This document shows positions 41,801 to 51,293 of a stretch of DNA of 64,000 bases, one piece after another (the first letter of the stretch is position 1; each line of letters starts with the position of its first letter). Below the pieces are notes generated by a model. That model was not told where the DNA came from, did not search any database, and saw nothing but the letters and a program-made list of their open reading frames with translations. The stretch covers positions 73,913 to 137,912 of the forward strand of contig NZ_JBLKNX010000017.1 of the NCBI RefSeq assembly GCF_051414055.1, given 5' to 3'. This DNA is from Halosimplex halobium. GTDB taxonomy: Archaea > Halobacteriota > Halobacteria > Halobacteriales > Haloarculaceae. The position numbers and the translations under genes are program-made.

Positions 41801-42883
41801 TCAGTTGCTGCGGCGTTCCCGGACCAGTTCGTCGGCGGTCCGGACGGCGTCGGCCACCCGGCCTGGCGTGGCGTCGACGGGCTCCAGTTCCATCCCGTGC
41901 TCGCAGGCGACCTCGCCGACGGCCGCCAGGTCGTCCTCGCCGACGCCCAGCTCGGCGAGAGTCACGTCCAGATCGATCGCGAAGAGGAGGTCGAGCACCT
42001 CCGAGACGGTGTCGGGGTCGGCGTCGCGGACGACGAGTTCGGCGACGGTGCCGAAGCCGACGAGCAGGCCGTGGGGCTCGCGGACGCCGGCGTTGGTGAG
42101 GCCGATCTGGACGGCGTGGGCGCCGGCGGTGCCGCCGCTCTCGAAGCCCAGCCCAGACAGGAGGGTGTTGGCCTCGACGACCCGCTCGACGGCGGGGGTG
42201 GCCGCGTCGCGGCGGACCGCGGCGAGGGCGCCGGTGCCGTGCTCGCGGACGCGGCGGTAGGCCTCCTCGGCGAGCGCCCGGGCGGCGAAACTCGACGCCC
42301 CGTCGGCGTCGGTGCGCCCGCCCGTGGCGGCGACGGCCTCGGCCTCGAAGCGGGTCGCGACGGCGTCGCCCATCCCGTAGGCGAGGAAGCGAGCGGGCGC
42401 TCCGGCGACGACGGCGGTGTCGACGAGGACGAGTTCGGGGTTGCGGTCGCGGTGGCGGACCTCCCGGAAGTTCCCGGCGTCGTCGTAGACGACGGCGACG
42501 GTGCTCGTGGGCGCGTCGGTGCTGGCGATGGTCGGGACGACGGCCAGCGCGGCGTCGACCCGGTCGGCGACAGCGGTGGCCACGTCCATCGCGACGCCGC
42601 CGCCGACGCCGACGACCAGGTCCGCGCCGGCGGCCGCGGCAGTGTCGACGTGGTCGTCGAGAGCGGGGTCGGTACAGCGGTCGACGCCCGCGGCGGTGTG
42701 GGCCACTTCGATCCCGGCGTCGGCCAGGCCCGCCGAGACGGCGTCGCCGGCGGTCGCCAGGGCGGTGTCGCCCCCGAGGACGTAGGCACGCTCGGCGTCG
42801 AGACGGTCGAACTCGGCGCCCGCGTCGTCGAGGGCGCCGCCCCCCTGGACGTAGGCGCGCGGCGAGACGAAGCGTCGGTGCAT
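41801..42883 (-). CDS. gldA: Glycerol dehydrogenase-like NAD-dependent metal enzyme
   Basis: 360 aa. The dinucleotide-binding GVGGGVAMDVA and PTIASTDAPTS are hallmarks of the GldA branch of iron/zinc alcohol dehydrogenases. C-terminal HAVQIGLT and PHGLLVGFGT supply the metal-binding His residues. It oxidises glycerol to dihydroxyacetone, or acts on a related polyol. A TATA-like stretch (42906-42915) lies upstream on the - strand. It is divergent from the permease. Confidence 0.82.
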   Translation of the reverse strand: MHRRFVSPRAYVQGGGALDDAGAEFDRLDAERAYVLGGDTALATAGDAVSAGLADAGIEVAHTAAGVDRCTDPALDDHVDTAAAAGADLVVGVGGGVAMDVATAVADRVDAALAVVPTIASTDAPTSTVAVVYDDAGNFREVRHRDRNPELVLVDTAVVAGAPARFLAYGMGDAVATRFEAEAVAATGGRTDADGASSFAARALAEEAYRRVREHGTGALAAVRRDAATPAVERVVEANTLLSGLGFESGGTAGAHAVQIGLTNAGVREPHGLLVGFGTVAELVVRDADPDTVSEVLDLLFAIDLDVTLAELGVGEDDLAAVGEVACEHGMELEPVDATPGRVADAVRTADELVRERRSN

Positions 42884-42994
42884 GCCCGGGGGTGGTCCGG
42901 CGTGGCCGTTAAACGTTCGGGAGCTATCGTCGCTCGCGAGAGCGACGCGCGAGGGCGCGGATCGACAGCGCGGCCCGCTCCGGACAGACGGTAA

Positions 42995-43002
42995 GGTATA
43001 AG
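42995..43002 (+). promoter_or_regulatory. TATA box for the purine permease
   Basis: GGTATAAG lies 33-40 bp before the ATG at 43035, giving a short leader. Confidence 0.45.
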
Positions 43003-43034
43003 CGGCTCTGCGGACGTTCGTGGGGTATCAGCGC

Positions 43035-44492
43035 ATGTCGGGAGACACGCCGGCGGCGGGCGACGGTTCGGGCGGATCGGGCGCCGGGTCGGGCAACGAG
43101 TCCGCCCTGGCGAGGTACTTCGGGTTCGCGGAGCACGACACGGACCTGACGACGGAGGTCCTCGCGGGGGTGACGACGTTCCTGACGATGAGCTACATCG
43201 TCGTGGTCAACCCCTCGATCCTGACCGGGGTCCCCGGCGAGAAACCCGGCATCGTCATCGACGGGTACGCGCCGGGGGAGGTCGAGCAGATGCTGGCGGT
43301 GACGACCATCCTCGCGGCGTCGGTCGCCATCTTCGTGATGGCCTTCTACGCGAACCGGCCGTTCGCGCAGGCGCCCGGCCTGGGCCTGAACGCCTTCTTC
43401 GCGTTCACCGTGATCGGCGCGCTGGGGATCCCCTGGGAGACGGCGCTCGCTGCGGTCGTCGTCGAGGGGGTGATCTTCATCGCCCTCACCGCGATCGGCG
43501 CCCGCGAGTACATCATCGAACTGTTCCCGGCGCCGGTGAAGTTCTCCGTCGGGACGGGGATCGGCGTCTTCCTCGCGATGATCGGGCTCCAGGAGATGCG
43601 GCTGGTCGTCGACGACGGGGCGACGCTCGTGACGCTGGGCTCGGTCGCCTCCGACCCGGTCGCCATCATGTCCGTCATCGGCCTGTTCCTGACGCTCGCG
43701 CTCTACGTCAAGGGGACGCGGGGCGCGATCATCCTCGGGATCCTCGCGACGACCGCGGGCGGCTACCTCGTCGAGGCGGCGGGGCTGGTCGGCGGCGGGA
43801 CGCTCACCGCGAGCATCCCCCAGCCCCAGTACGACATCACGCCGCTGGTCGGTGCCTTCCTCAGCGGCTTCCAGAACGTCGACGCCTTCGCGTTCGCACT
43901 CGTCGTGTTCACGTTCTTCTTCGTGGACTTTTTCGACACCGCGGGGACGCTGACGGGCGTCTCCCAGGTCGCGGGCTTCCTCGACGAGGACGGGAACCTG
44001 CCCGAGATCGACAAGCCGCTGATGGCCGACGCCATCGGGACGACCGTCGGCGGGATCATCGGCACCTCGACGGTGACGACGTTCGTCGAGTCGGCCACGG
44101 GGGTCCAGGAGGGCGGCCGGACGGGGATGACGGCGCTGGTCGTCGGCGTCCTCTTCCTCGCGGCGCTGGCGGTCGTGCCGCTCGCTGCCGCGGTCCCGCT
44201 GTACGCCTCCCACATCGCACTCGTGGTCGTCGCACTCCTGATGCTGCAGAACGTCGTGAAAGTCCAGTGGGACGACCTCACCCACGCGATCCCCGCGGGG
44301 TTGACGGTCATCGTCATGCCGCTGACGTTCTCGATCGCCTACGGCATCGCCGCGGGCATCGTCAGCTACCCGATCGTCAAGGCCGCCCGGGGCGAGCGCA
44401 AGGACGTGCGACTGGGCCAGTGGGCACTGGCCGCCGCGTTCGTCGTCTACTTCGCCGTCCGGACCGGCGGCGTGCTCCAGACGGTCGCCTGA
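43035..44492 (+). CDS. AzgA-type adenine/hypoxanthine permease
   Basis: 485 aa, about 12 membrane helices. YFGFAEHDTDLTTEVLAGVTTFLTMSYIVVVNP at the N-terminus, NAFFAFTV and GTSTVTTFVESATGVQEGGRTG are typical of AzgA-like nucleobase transporters. It faces adenine deaminase across a 28-bp convergent gap, so uptake and deamination of adenine probably work together. Confidence 0.87.
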   Translation: MSGDTPAAGDGSGGSGAGSGNESALARYFGFAEHDTDLTTEVLAGVTTFLTMSYIVVVNPSILTGVPGEKPGIVIDGYAPGEVEQMLAVTTILAASVAIFVMAFYANRPFAQAPGLGLNAFFAFTVIGALGIPWETALAAVVVEGVIFIALTAIGAREYIIELFPAPVKFSVGTGIGVFLAMIGLQEMRLVVDDGATLVTLGSVASDPVAIMSVIGLFLTLALYVKGTRGAIILGILATTAGGYLVEAAGLVGGGTLTASIPQPQYDITPLVGAFLSGFQNVDAFAFALVVFTFFFVDFFDTAGTLTGVSQVAGFLDEDGNLPEIDKPLMADAIGTTVGGIIGTSTVTTFVESATGVQEGGRTGMTALVVGVLFLAALAVVPLAAAVPLYASHIALVVVALLMLQNVVKVQWDDLTHAIPAGLTVIVMPLTFSIAYGIAAGIVSYPIVKAARGERKDVRLGQWALAAAFVVYFAVRTGGVLQTVA

Positions 44493-44520
44493 GCGGCGCA
44501 GTCAGAGTTTTCCGGAGAAG

Positions 44521-46230
44521 CTACCCCTCGACCACGAGGTCGACGTAGTCGAACGCCGCCACGTCGACGAGGCCGCTGTTCGTCAGCCGGTACTCGGGGA
44601 TGACCTCCAGCGCGAGGAACGACAGCTCCATCAGCCCGCCCTCGGGGTCGACGCCGACCGCCTCGGCGGCCGACTCGACGGCGGCGAACTCGTCGGCGAC
44701 GGTCGCCAGCGGCTCGTCGGACATCAGCCCCGCGACGGGGAGCGCCAGCGACGTGACCGAGTCGCTCTCGGGGTCGTAGACGGCGACCCCACCCTCGACC
44801 TCCCGGAGGTGGTTCGCGACGCGGGCCATCGCCGCGTGGTCGGTCCCCGCGACGATGCAGTTGTGGGCGTCGTGGGCGATCGTCGACCCGACCGCGCCGC
44901 GGTCGAGTCCGAGGCCGTGGACGAACCCGCGACCGATCCCCCCGTCGCCGCCGTGGCGCTCGATGACGGCCATCGGGAGCACGTCGGCGTCCGCGTCCGC
45001 GCGGAGGACGTGCGGGTCGTCGCCGACTTCGTTCTTCTCGGAACCGCCGGATAGCGGCCCGACCGGTACCTCGGCCTCCATCCGCGCCGTCTGGATGCCG
45101 CCGACGGCGTCGACGACTCTGACCGTCACCGGCCCGTCGCCGTCGTGCTCGACAGCCAGATCCGCGGCGTCGACGGGGTCGAAGCGGACGGTGTCGGTCG
45201 CCAGTTCCGAGGTCGGCGGCTCGGCCCGTCCCTCGGTGGGGTCGACGACGCCGTCGACGACGACGTGCTCGACCGACCACGATTCCAGGTCCGAGAGGAC
45301 GACCAGGTCCGCGGGGGCGCCGGGCTCGATCCGGCCGAACGGCAGGTCGTAGGCCTCGGCCGTGTTGATCGTCGCCAGCTGGACGGCCTCGACGGGGTCG
45401 ACACCGTGGTCGATGGCCGCCCGGACGGCGTGGTCGACGCCGCCCTCGTCGACCAGATCGGTCACGTCGCGGTCGTCGGAACACAGCGAGAGCCGCCGGC
45501 TGTCCACCTCGTCGACCAGATCCACGAGGTCGGCGAGGTTCTTGCTCGACGACCCCTCGCGGAGGTAGACGCGCAGGCCCGCCCGGACCTTCTCGCGGGC
45601 CTCGGCCAGCGAGATGCTCTCGTGGTCGGTGTCGAGGTACCGCGCGACCGCCTGCAGGTCGTCGCCGGTGACGCGGGGGGCGTGGCCGTCGACGGTGAGT
45701 CCGCGCTCGCGGGCGGCGCGGACCTTCGCGTGGACCGATTCGTCGCCCGCCAGCAAGCCGGGGATGTTCATCACCTCGGCGAGGGCGACCACCTCGTCCA
45801 GACCCAGCAGTTCGCGCACCGCCTCGACGCCGACGGTCGCGCCGCCGTCCTGGAGGTGGCTGGCCGGGACCGACGAGGAGACGCCGAACCGCGCCTTCAG
45901 CGGCGTGTGCCGGGCGTCGGCGACGACGTTCCGGATCCCCTCGGCGCCGAGGACGTTGGCGAGTTCGTGGGGGTCGTGGACGACGCTGGTCACGCCGCGG
46001 GGGACGACCGCCTCGCCGTAGCGCGGCAGCGTCACCATCGACGACTCGACGTGCATGTGGGCGTCGATGAGGCCCGGCGCGACGTACGCCCCCTCGATCT
46101 CGCGGTCGGCCGGGCGCTCCGCGAGCGCGACGATCTCGCCGTCCTCGACTGCGACGGCGCCCTCCTCCAGCCGGCCGGTGTTCACGTTGACGAGCGTGCC
46201 GCGCACGAGCAGGTCGACGGCGTCGCTCAC
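44521..46230 (-). CDS. ade: Adenine deaminase
   Basis: 569 aa. Amidohydrolase-fold metal motif IDAHMHVESSM, then VVHDPHELANVLG, VDGHAPRVTG, and the C-terminal STIAHDAHNCIVAGTD and GLMSDEP typical of Ade. It converts adenine to hypoxanthine and ammonia. I chose the GTG at 46230 because GGGAGGTGG precedes it and the family begins near here. The upstream in-frame extension is non-coding in appearance. Confidence 0.92.
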   Translation of the reverse strand: MSDAVDLLVRGTLVNVNTGRLEEGAVAVEDGEIVALAERPADREIEGAYVAPGLIDAHMHVESSMVTLPRYGEAVVPRGVTSVVHDPHELANVLGAEGIRNVVADARHTPLKARFGVSSSVPASHLQDGGATVGVEAVRELLGLDEVVALAEVMNIPGLLAGDESVHAKVRAARERGLTVDGHAPRVTGDDLQAVARYLDTDHESISLAEAREKVRAGLRVYLREGSSSKNLADLVDLVDEVDSRRLSLCSDDRDVTDLVDEGGVDHAVRAAIDHGVDPVEAVQLATINTAEAYDLPFGRIEPGAPADLVVLSDLESWSVEHVVVDGVVDPTEGRAEPPTSELATDTVRFDPVDAADLAVEHDGDGPVTVRVVDAVGGIQTARMEAEVPVGPLSGGSEKNEVGDDPHVLRADADADVLPMAVIERHGGDGGIGRGFVHGLGLDRGAVGSTIAHDAHNCIVAGTDHAAMARVANHLREVEGGVAVYDPESDSVTSLALPVAGLMSDEPLATVADEFAAVESAAEAVGVDPEGGLMELSFLALEVIPEYRLTNSGLVDVAAFDYVDLVVEG

Positions 46231-46424
46231 CGGGCCCACCTCCCGGTTCGACCCGCCGTGCGACCGCGACCGCGAGTGACAGCAGTCATATGTCGCGATA
46301 GGCCGAGCCGCCACTAATAGGTGCGCAAGTACGGCGAGGCGACGTCGGGCCAGGGGGCCGTCGCCGTAGGGGAACGACCGGCCGGGTCGCGAACGCTTTT
46401 CCGCCGGAGCGCCCACTCGAACGT

Positions 46425-47408
46425 ATGACCGGATCAGACCGTATCGTCGTGTTGAACCAGCCCGCACACGGGGTCCCCGCGAGCGAGTACGCCGCGGAGC
46501 TCCGGTCGCGGCTCCCGAGCTACCACGTCAAACTCCCGCGGACGGAGGGGGAGACCCGCGAGGCGGTCGGGGCTGCCCGCGTCGTCACCGGGATGCACAT
46601 GGACGAGGAGCTGCTCGCGCGCGCCGACGACCTCGAACTGTTCGCCGGCGGGTCCGCGGGCGTCGGGCACCTGCCGCTCGACGCCTTCCGCGAGCGCGGC
46701 GTCGCCGTCACGAACGCCTCGGGCGTCCACGGCCCGAACATCGCCGAGCAGGTGGTCGGCTGGCTGCTGGGTTTCGCCCGGCGCCTCGACGAGGGGTGGC
46801 GCCGCGAGCAGACCAGCACGTGGCAACACTTCCGCGGCGGCGAGTTCCAGGGGTCGACGGTGACCGTCGTCGGCATGGGCGCCATCGGCGAGGCGGTCGT
46901 CGAGCGCCTGGAGGGGTTCGGCGTCGAGACGATCGGCGCCCGCTACAGCCCGGAGAAGGGCGGGCCGACCGACGAAGTCGTCGGGTTCACCGACGACGAA
47001 TCCTTCCAAGGTGCGCTCTCGCGGTCGGAGTACGTCGTCGTCGCGGCGCCGCTGACCGACGAGACGCGCGGGCTCGTCGGCGAGGCCGAACTCGCGGCGA
47101 TGCCGACCGACGCCGTCCTCGTCAACGTCGGCCGGGGCCCCATCGTCGACACGGAGGCGCTGGTCGACGCGGTCCGCGGCAACAAGCTCGGCGGCGCGGC
47201 GCTGGACGTGACCGACCCGGAGCCGCTGCCCGCCGACCACCCGCTGTGGGAGTTCGACAACGTCCGCATCACGCCCCACAACGCCGGGTCGACGCCGAAC
47301 TACTGGGAACGACTGGCCGACATCCTGGAGACGAACCTCGAACGCATCGAGGAGACTGGCAGCCGCGACGGCTTGCGGAACCAGGTCGTCGCGCCGGGCG
47401 GAGAATAG
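46425..47408 (+). CDS. D-isomer-specific 2-hydroxyacid dehydrogenase
   Basis: 327 aa. Rossmann motif VVGMGAIGEAV. Catalytic Arg in NVGRGPIVD, Glu in DPEPLPADHPLW, His in ITPHNAGSTPNYW. Substrate cannot be told from sequence (D-lactate-, glyoxylate- or phosphoglycerate-type). Monocistronic by layout, divergent from ade. Confidence 0.88.
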   Translation: MTGSDRIVVLNQPAHGVPASEYAAELRSRLPSYHVKLPRTEGETREAVGAARVVTGMHMDEELLARADDLELFAGGSAGVGHLPLDAFRERGVAVTNASGVHGPNIAEQVVGWLLGFARRLDEGWRREQTSTWQHFRGGEFQGSTVTVVGMGAIGEAVVERLEGFGVETIGARYSPEKGGPTDEVVGFTDDESFQGALSRSEYVVVAAPLTDETRGLVGEAELAAMPTDAVLVNVGRGPIVDTEALVDAVRGNKLGGAALDVTDPEPLPADHPLWEFDNVRITPHNAGSTPNYWERLADILETNLERIEETGSRDGLRNQVVAPGGE

Positions 47409-47482
47409 CCGACGGGGCGCGCTCGGCCATGGGGCGCGCACGCCACCGGCAGCTACTTTTCCGGTGGTTCCCTGGCACGGGT

Positions 47483-48853
47483 ATGACCGACGGCGACGAG
47501 TCGCGGCTGTATCCCAACCGCGGCCGGCGGGGCGGGTCCGGCGACGACCGAACCGTCGACGAGTCGGCCGGAGACGGACGGGCCGGAAACCGGGCGAGCG
47601 TCTCCCGCCGCGGACTGCTCGCGGGGTCGGCGACCGCCGGTGCGGCGCTCGCGGGGTGTTCGAGCGGACCCGACGACGGGACGGCGACCGGAACCCCGGC
47701 CGAGGGCGACGCCAGCGGCGATGACACCGTCTTCGTCTTCAATACGGGCGACGCGACTGTGAGCCTGATCGACCCCCGCCGGGACGAGGTGGTCGCCACC
47801 CAGCACGTCGGCCTCTCCTCGTCGTTCCCCTCGAACCAGTACGCGCCCGAGCTGACGACCGCTCCAGAGGACCCGCTGTGGCTCAACGTCGGCCGCGGCG
47901 TCCGCGCCCTGGCGGCGGGGTCGCTCTCGGAGGTCGCTCGCGTCGAGACGGGGTCGGGGTCGAACTGGCAGGAGCTGGCGCCCGACGGGTCGACCGTCGT
48001 CGTCAGCGCCCGCGAGCCCGCCCACCGGAACCTCCTGGTCGACGCCGACCGCGACTCGGGGACCTTCGGGGAGGCCCTCGCGGAGATCGACCGGACCGAC
48101 GAGGGCGGTCGCGGCGACCGCGAGGGGCCGGGTCCCTGCGACGTGACGGTCCACCCGGACGGCGCCGTCGCCTACGTCCCCGACCTGTTCGGCGACACGC
48201 TGACCGTCCTCCGGCTGGACCCGTTCGGGATCGAGACGCAGGTCGACGTCCCGGCCGCCGAGGGTGACAGCGGCGATGACGGCAACGGCGGCGACGCCGA
48301 CCCGTCGGCGCCGTGGATGGGGACGGTCGCCCCGAGCGGCGACCGCCTGATCGTCGAGCATCGGACGGGAACCGAGAGTATCTGGGACACGAGCGACCCC
48401 GCCGACCCGGAACTGCTGGCGCAGTTGACGCCCGCTGACGGGCTGGGCGAGGGCGCGCTCACCAGCGAGGTCGGCCCCGAATCGCGGTACGGCTACGTGT
48501 TCACGCCGGGGACCGACGACGTGTCGGTCGTCGACATCGAGGCCGGGGAGGTGTCCGGCCGCATCGACCTCGGCGGGGCGGCGTTCGCCGGCACGTGGGA
48601 CCCCGGTCGGGAGAAACTGTACGTCCCGGTCCAGACGAACGACGAGGTGGCGGTGATCGACGCGGAGTCCCGGGAACTCATCGAACGGATCCCGGTCGGG
48701 GCCGCACCCTACGGCGCGACGGCAGCACAGGTCCGCCCCGAACCCGACGGGTCGGCGAGCCTGCTCGCGGCGATGGCCGCCGTCGGCCTGGACGTGGGGG
48801 AGGCCGAGACCACCTACTGCATCGGCAACTGCGCGTGCGGCCACCGGCTGTAG
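47483..48853 (+). CDS. Tat-exported lipoprotein with YncE-like beta-propeller
   Basis: 456 aa. A polar N-terminus leads to the Tat motif SRRGLLAGSATAGAALAGC, ending in a lipobox Cys, so it is a membrane-anchored extracellular lipoprotein. The rest has repeated propeller blades (VFVFNTGDATVSLIDPRRDEV, VSVVDIEAGEVSGRI, VAVIDAESRELIERI). The extreme C-terminus has CIGNCACGHRL, an unusual Cys-rich tail. Binding partner unknown. Confidence 0.8.
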   Translation: MTDGDESRLYPNRGRRGGSGDDRTVDESAGDGRAGNRASVSRRGLLAGSATAGAALAGCSSGPDDGTATGTPAEGDASGDDTVFVFNTGDATVSLIDPRRDEVVATQHVGLSSSFPSNQYAPELTTAPEDPLWLNVGRGVRALAAGSLSEVARVETGSGSNWQELAPDGSTVVVSAREPAHRNLLVDADRDSGTFGEALAEIDRTDEGGRGDREGPGPCDVTVHPDGAVAYVPDLFGDTLTVLRLDPFGIETQVDVPAAEGDSGDDGNGGDADPSAPWMGTVAPSGDRLIVEHRTGTESIWDTSDPADPELLAQLTPADGLGEGALTSEVGPESRYGYVFTPGTDDVSVVDIEAGEVSGRIDLGGAAFAGTWDPGREKLYVPVQTNDEVAVIDAESRELIERIPVGAAPYGATAAQVRPEPDGSASLLAAMAAVGLDVGEAETTYCIGNCACGHRL

Positions 48854-48910
48854 CGCGGTCGCGGCGGTCGTCCCCACGATGCCGGTCGTCGAGTGTGCCC
48901 GGACAACCGC

Positions 48911-49465
48911 TCAGGCCTTCTCGATCCGGTAGGGATGGTCGACCTTGAACGCGCTGTAGGCCAGCACGCCGTGGGCGAGGAGCATGACCGCGAGAAAGAC
49001 GACGTTCCACAGCGGGTTGTTGTACCAGATCAGGTCGATCCCCCAGGAGCCGTCGATAAAGGGCCACAGCGGCTCGATGGCCGTCGAGATGTCCGGGGCC
49101 GAGAGCATGTCGGCGAAGATGTGGCTCAGCCAGCCGACGAGGACGGCGCCGGCCGCGAACACGAACATGCTCGAGGCGTCGAACCGGTCGCCGTGGACCC
49201 ACCCGTCGACCCGGTCGGTGAGCAGCCAGGCGGCGAGCCCGCCGGCGACGAGCGCCGCCGCGACGGCGAAGATCACGGTGTGCGTGACTCCGTGGTGGTG
49301 GACGGCGTCCGGGAACGCCATCGCGAGGTACTTGTCCACGTCGGGCATCGGTGCCACGACGGCGGCGATGGCGACGAACACGGCGCTGACCCGGTCGTGC
49401 CAGACGAACCACGCCGGGAGCGTCCAGAGCAGCGCCATCGCTACGTGTCCCATGACGTCGACCAT
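48911..49465 (-). CDS. YdjM/DUF457-type membrane protein (predicted membrane-bound hydrolase)
   Basis: 184 aa. N-terminal DVMGHVAMALLW, then PMPDVDKYL, HHHGVTHTV and GWLSHIFADMLSA supply the conserved His/Asp set of this membrane family. About four membrane helices. Physiological role not known. Confidence 0.78.
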   Translation of the reverse strand: MVDVMGHVAMALLWTLPAWFVWHDRVSAVFVAIAAVVAPMPDVDKYLAMAFPDAVHHHGVTHTVIFAVAAALVAGGLAAWLLTDRVDGWVHGDRFDASSMFVFAAGAVLVGWLSHIFADMLSAPDISTAIEPLWPFIDGSWGIDLIWYNNPLWNVVFLAVMLLAHGVLAYSAFKVDHPYRIEKA

Positions 49466-49548
49466 TGTGACCGCGTTTGGGCACCGAACGGAATAGCCCG
49501 GCGGCCTGCAGGCGCAACCGGATCACCGAATATTCCGGCCGAGAAACA

Positions 49549-50238
49549 CTACCCCGCAGAATCTCGTTCGCGGAGCGCCGCCAGTTCCGCGCGGGTGTTG
49601 ACGTTCGTCGTCGCCGCGGCCAGCGGCGCGTCGACCGCCTCGGCCGCGACCCGCTCGACGGCGAGCCCGTCGAGCAGCGCCATCAGCGCGTCGCCCGCCG
49701 CGAGGTCCCCCAGCGCGCGGTCGAGCGCCGAACGCCGGTAGAGCGCGTGCAGCGGCTGGTCGTAGCTGTCGACGACCGGGACGACGGCGTCGACCCGGTC
49801 CCCCCGGTCGGCCGCGACCGGCTCGGTGTCCGCGCCGGGTTCAGTAGCCGCGTCGGTCGTGGGGAGCCGGTCCCGGAGCAGTTCGATGCTCTCCGGCGAG
49901 ACCAGCGGCATGTCGCAGGCGCAGGCGAACAGCCACGGCGCGTCGGTCGCCGCGACCGCGGCGGCCAGTCCCGCGAGCGGCCCCGACAGCGAGGGGTCGT
50001 CCCGGACCGGCTCGACGGGACTGTCCCCGACGGCGTCGCCCAGCCGCTCGGCCTGCTCGTCGGTCGCGACCGAGAGCAGCGGCGGGCCATCGGTCGCCGC
50101 GGCGACGGCGTCGACGGCGCGGGCGACGAGCGGTCGCCCCTCGAAGGTCGCCAGCGCCTTGTCCGCGTCGCCGAAGCGGGTGCTCCGGCCGCCGGCGAGG
50201 ACGACGCCGCGGATACGCGGACGCTCCGGGTCGCTCAT
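49549..50238 (-). CDS. mobA: Molybdenum cofactor guanylyltransferase
   Basis: 229 aa. The nucleotidyltransferase signature VLAGGRSTRFGDADKAL is at about 12-28, with CDMPLVSPE and DGPPLL also present. It attaches GMP to molybdopterin for DMSO-reductase-family enzymes such as NarG. Divergent from the MobB-MoaE gene. The ATG at 50238 is taken because upstream residues are not conserved-looking. Confidence 0.87.
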   Translation of the reverse strand: MSDPERPRIRGVVLAGGRSTRFGDADKALATFEGRPLVARAVDAVAAATDGPPLLSVATDEQAERLGDAVGDSPVEPVRDDPSLSGPLAGLAAAVAATDAPWLFACACDMPLVSPESIELLRDRLPTTDAATEPGADTEPVAADRGDRVDAVVPVVDSYDQPLHALYRRSALDRALGDLAAGDALMALLDGLAVERVAAEAVDAPLAAATTNVNTRAELAALRERDSAG

Positions 50239-50352
50239 GCCTTCCTCTGGTGCGGCCTCGGATTTGTGGCTGTCCATCGGGCGCGGCCGCATCCGAGCCG
50301 CGAGCGGCCGCTGGCATCGGAGCGGCGGTAGGCGACCGAACGGGTGACGCGG

Positions 50353-50360
50353 AATTTACA
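50353..50360 (+). promoter_or_regulatory. TATA-like box for the MobB-MoaE gene
   Basis: AATTTACA lies about 30 bp before the ATG at 50386, supporting that start. Confidence 0.45.
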
Positions 50361-50385
50361 AGCCGTCGGCCCGCCGAGTACGGGT

Positions 50386-51222
50386 ATGCAGGTCCTGGGG
50401 ATCGTCGGGCCGTCGGACTCGGGCAAGACGACGCTGGTCGAGCGGCTCGCGGACCGGCTCGCCGACCGCGGGCGCGTCGCGACGGTCAAACACCTGAAGA
50501 CCGAGCCGACCGTCGACACGGAGGGCAAGGACACCGCCCGCCACCGCGCCGCCGGCGCCGACGCCACCTACGGGATCACCGACGACGCCGGCTGGTTCGC
50601 CACCGGCGCGGAGCGGTCGCTGACCGGGACCCTCGACGAACTGGCCGCCGACCACGACTACTGTCTCGTGGAGGGGTACAGCGACCGGCCGCTCCCGACG
50701 GTCGCGCTCGGCGGCCGCGACCACGCCGGCGAGACCGTGGCGACGGCCGCCGAGGCCGACGCCGTCGACCTCGACTCGGTGATCGCGGCCCTCGACGACC
50801 TGGAACCGTACGAGTCGCTCGGGTCGCTCGTGGCCGAGGTGAAGCGCTCGCCCGACGCCCGCTACGCCGGCGCCGTCGCGACGTTCACCGGCCGCGTCCG
50901 GGCGCAGGACGGCCCCGACGACGAGCCCACCGAACACCTGGAGTTCGAGAAGTACGACGGCGTCGCCGAGGACCGGCTGGCGACCATCCGCGAGGAACTG
51001 GAAGCCCGCGACGGGGTGCAGGAGGTCCGTATGCACCACCGCACCGGCGTCGTCGAAGCGGGAGAGGACATCGTCTTCGTCGTGGTGCTTGCGGGCCACC
51101 GCCGGGAGGCCTTCGAGACCGTCGAGGACGGCATCGACCGGCTGAAAGACGAGGTGCCGCTGTTCAAGAAGGAGGTCACCGTCGACGACACCTTCTGGTC
51201 CCACGAGCGGCCCGAGCGGTGA
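50386..51222 (+). CDS. MobB-MoaE fusion protein of molybdopterin synthesis
   Basis: 278 aa. The N-terminal half is MobB-like: P-loop GPSDSGKTT (residues 7-15), VKHLK, ATYGITDD and LVEGYSD. The C-terminal half from about residue 155 is MoaE, the large subunit of molybdopterin synthase: AGAVATFTGRVRAQDG, LEFEKYDG, RMHHRTGVV and VPLFKKE with the active-site lysines. The fusion joins two steps of one pathway. It is known in some haloarchaea, though unusual elsewhere. Confidence 0.88.
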   Translation: MQVLGIVGPSDSGKTTLVERLADRLADRGRVATVKHLKTEPTVDTEGKDTARHRAAGADATYGITDDAGWFATGAERSLTGTLDELAADHDYCLVEGYSDRPLPTVALGGRDHAGETVATAAEADAVDLDSVIAALDDLEPYESLGSLVAEVKRSPDARYAGAVATFTGRVRAQDGPDDEPTEHLEFEKYDGVAEDRLATIREELEARDGVQEVRMHHRTGVVEAGEDIVFVVVLAGHRREAFETVEDGIDRLKDEVPLFKKEVTVDDTFWSHERPER

Positions 51223-51293
51223 GCGGCGGCCGTGACCGCGACAGACGCATTCGGGCGTGACGCTTTTTGAAGACGGCCGCGTACCCCGAGGGG

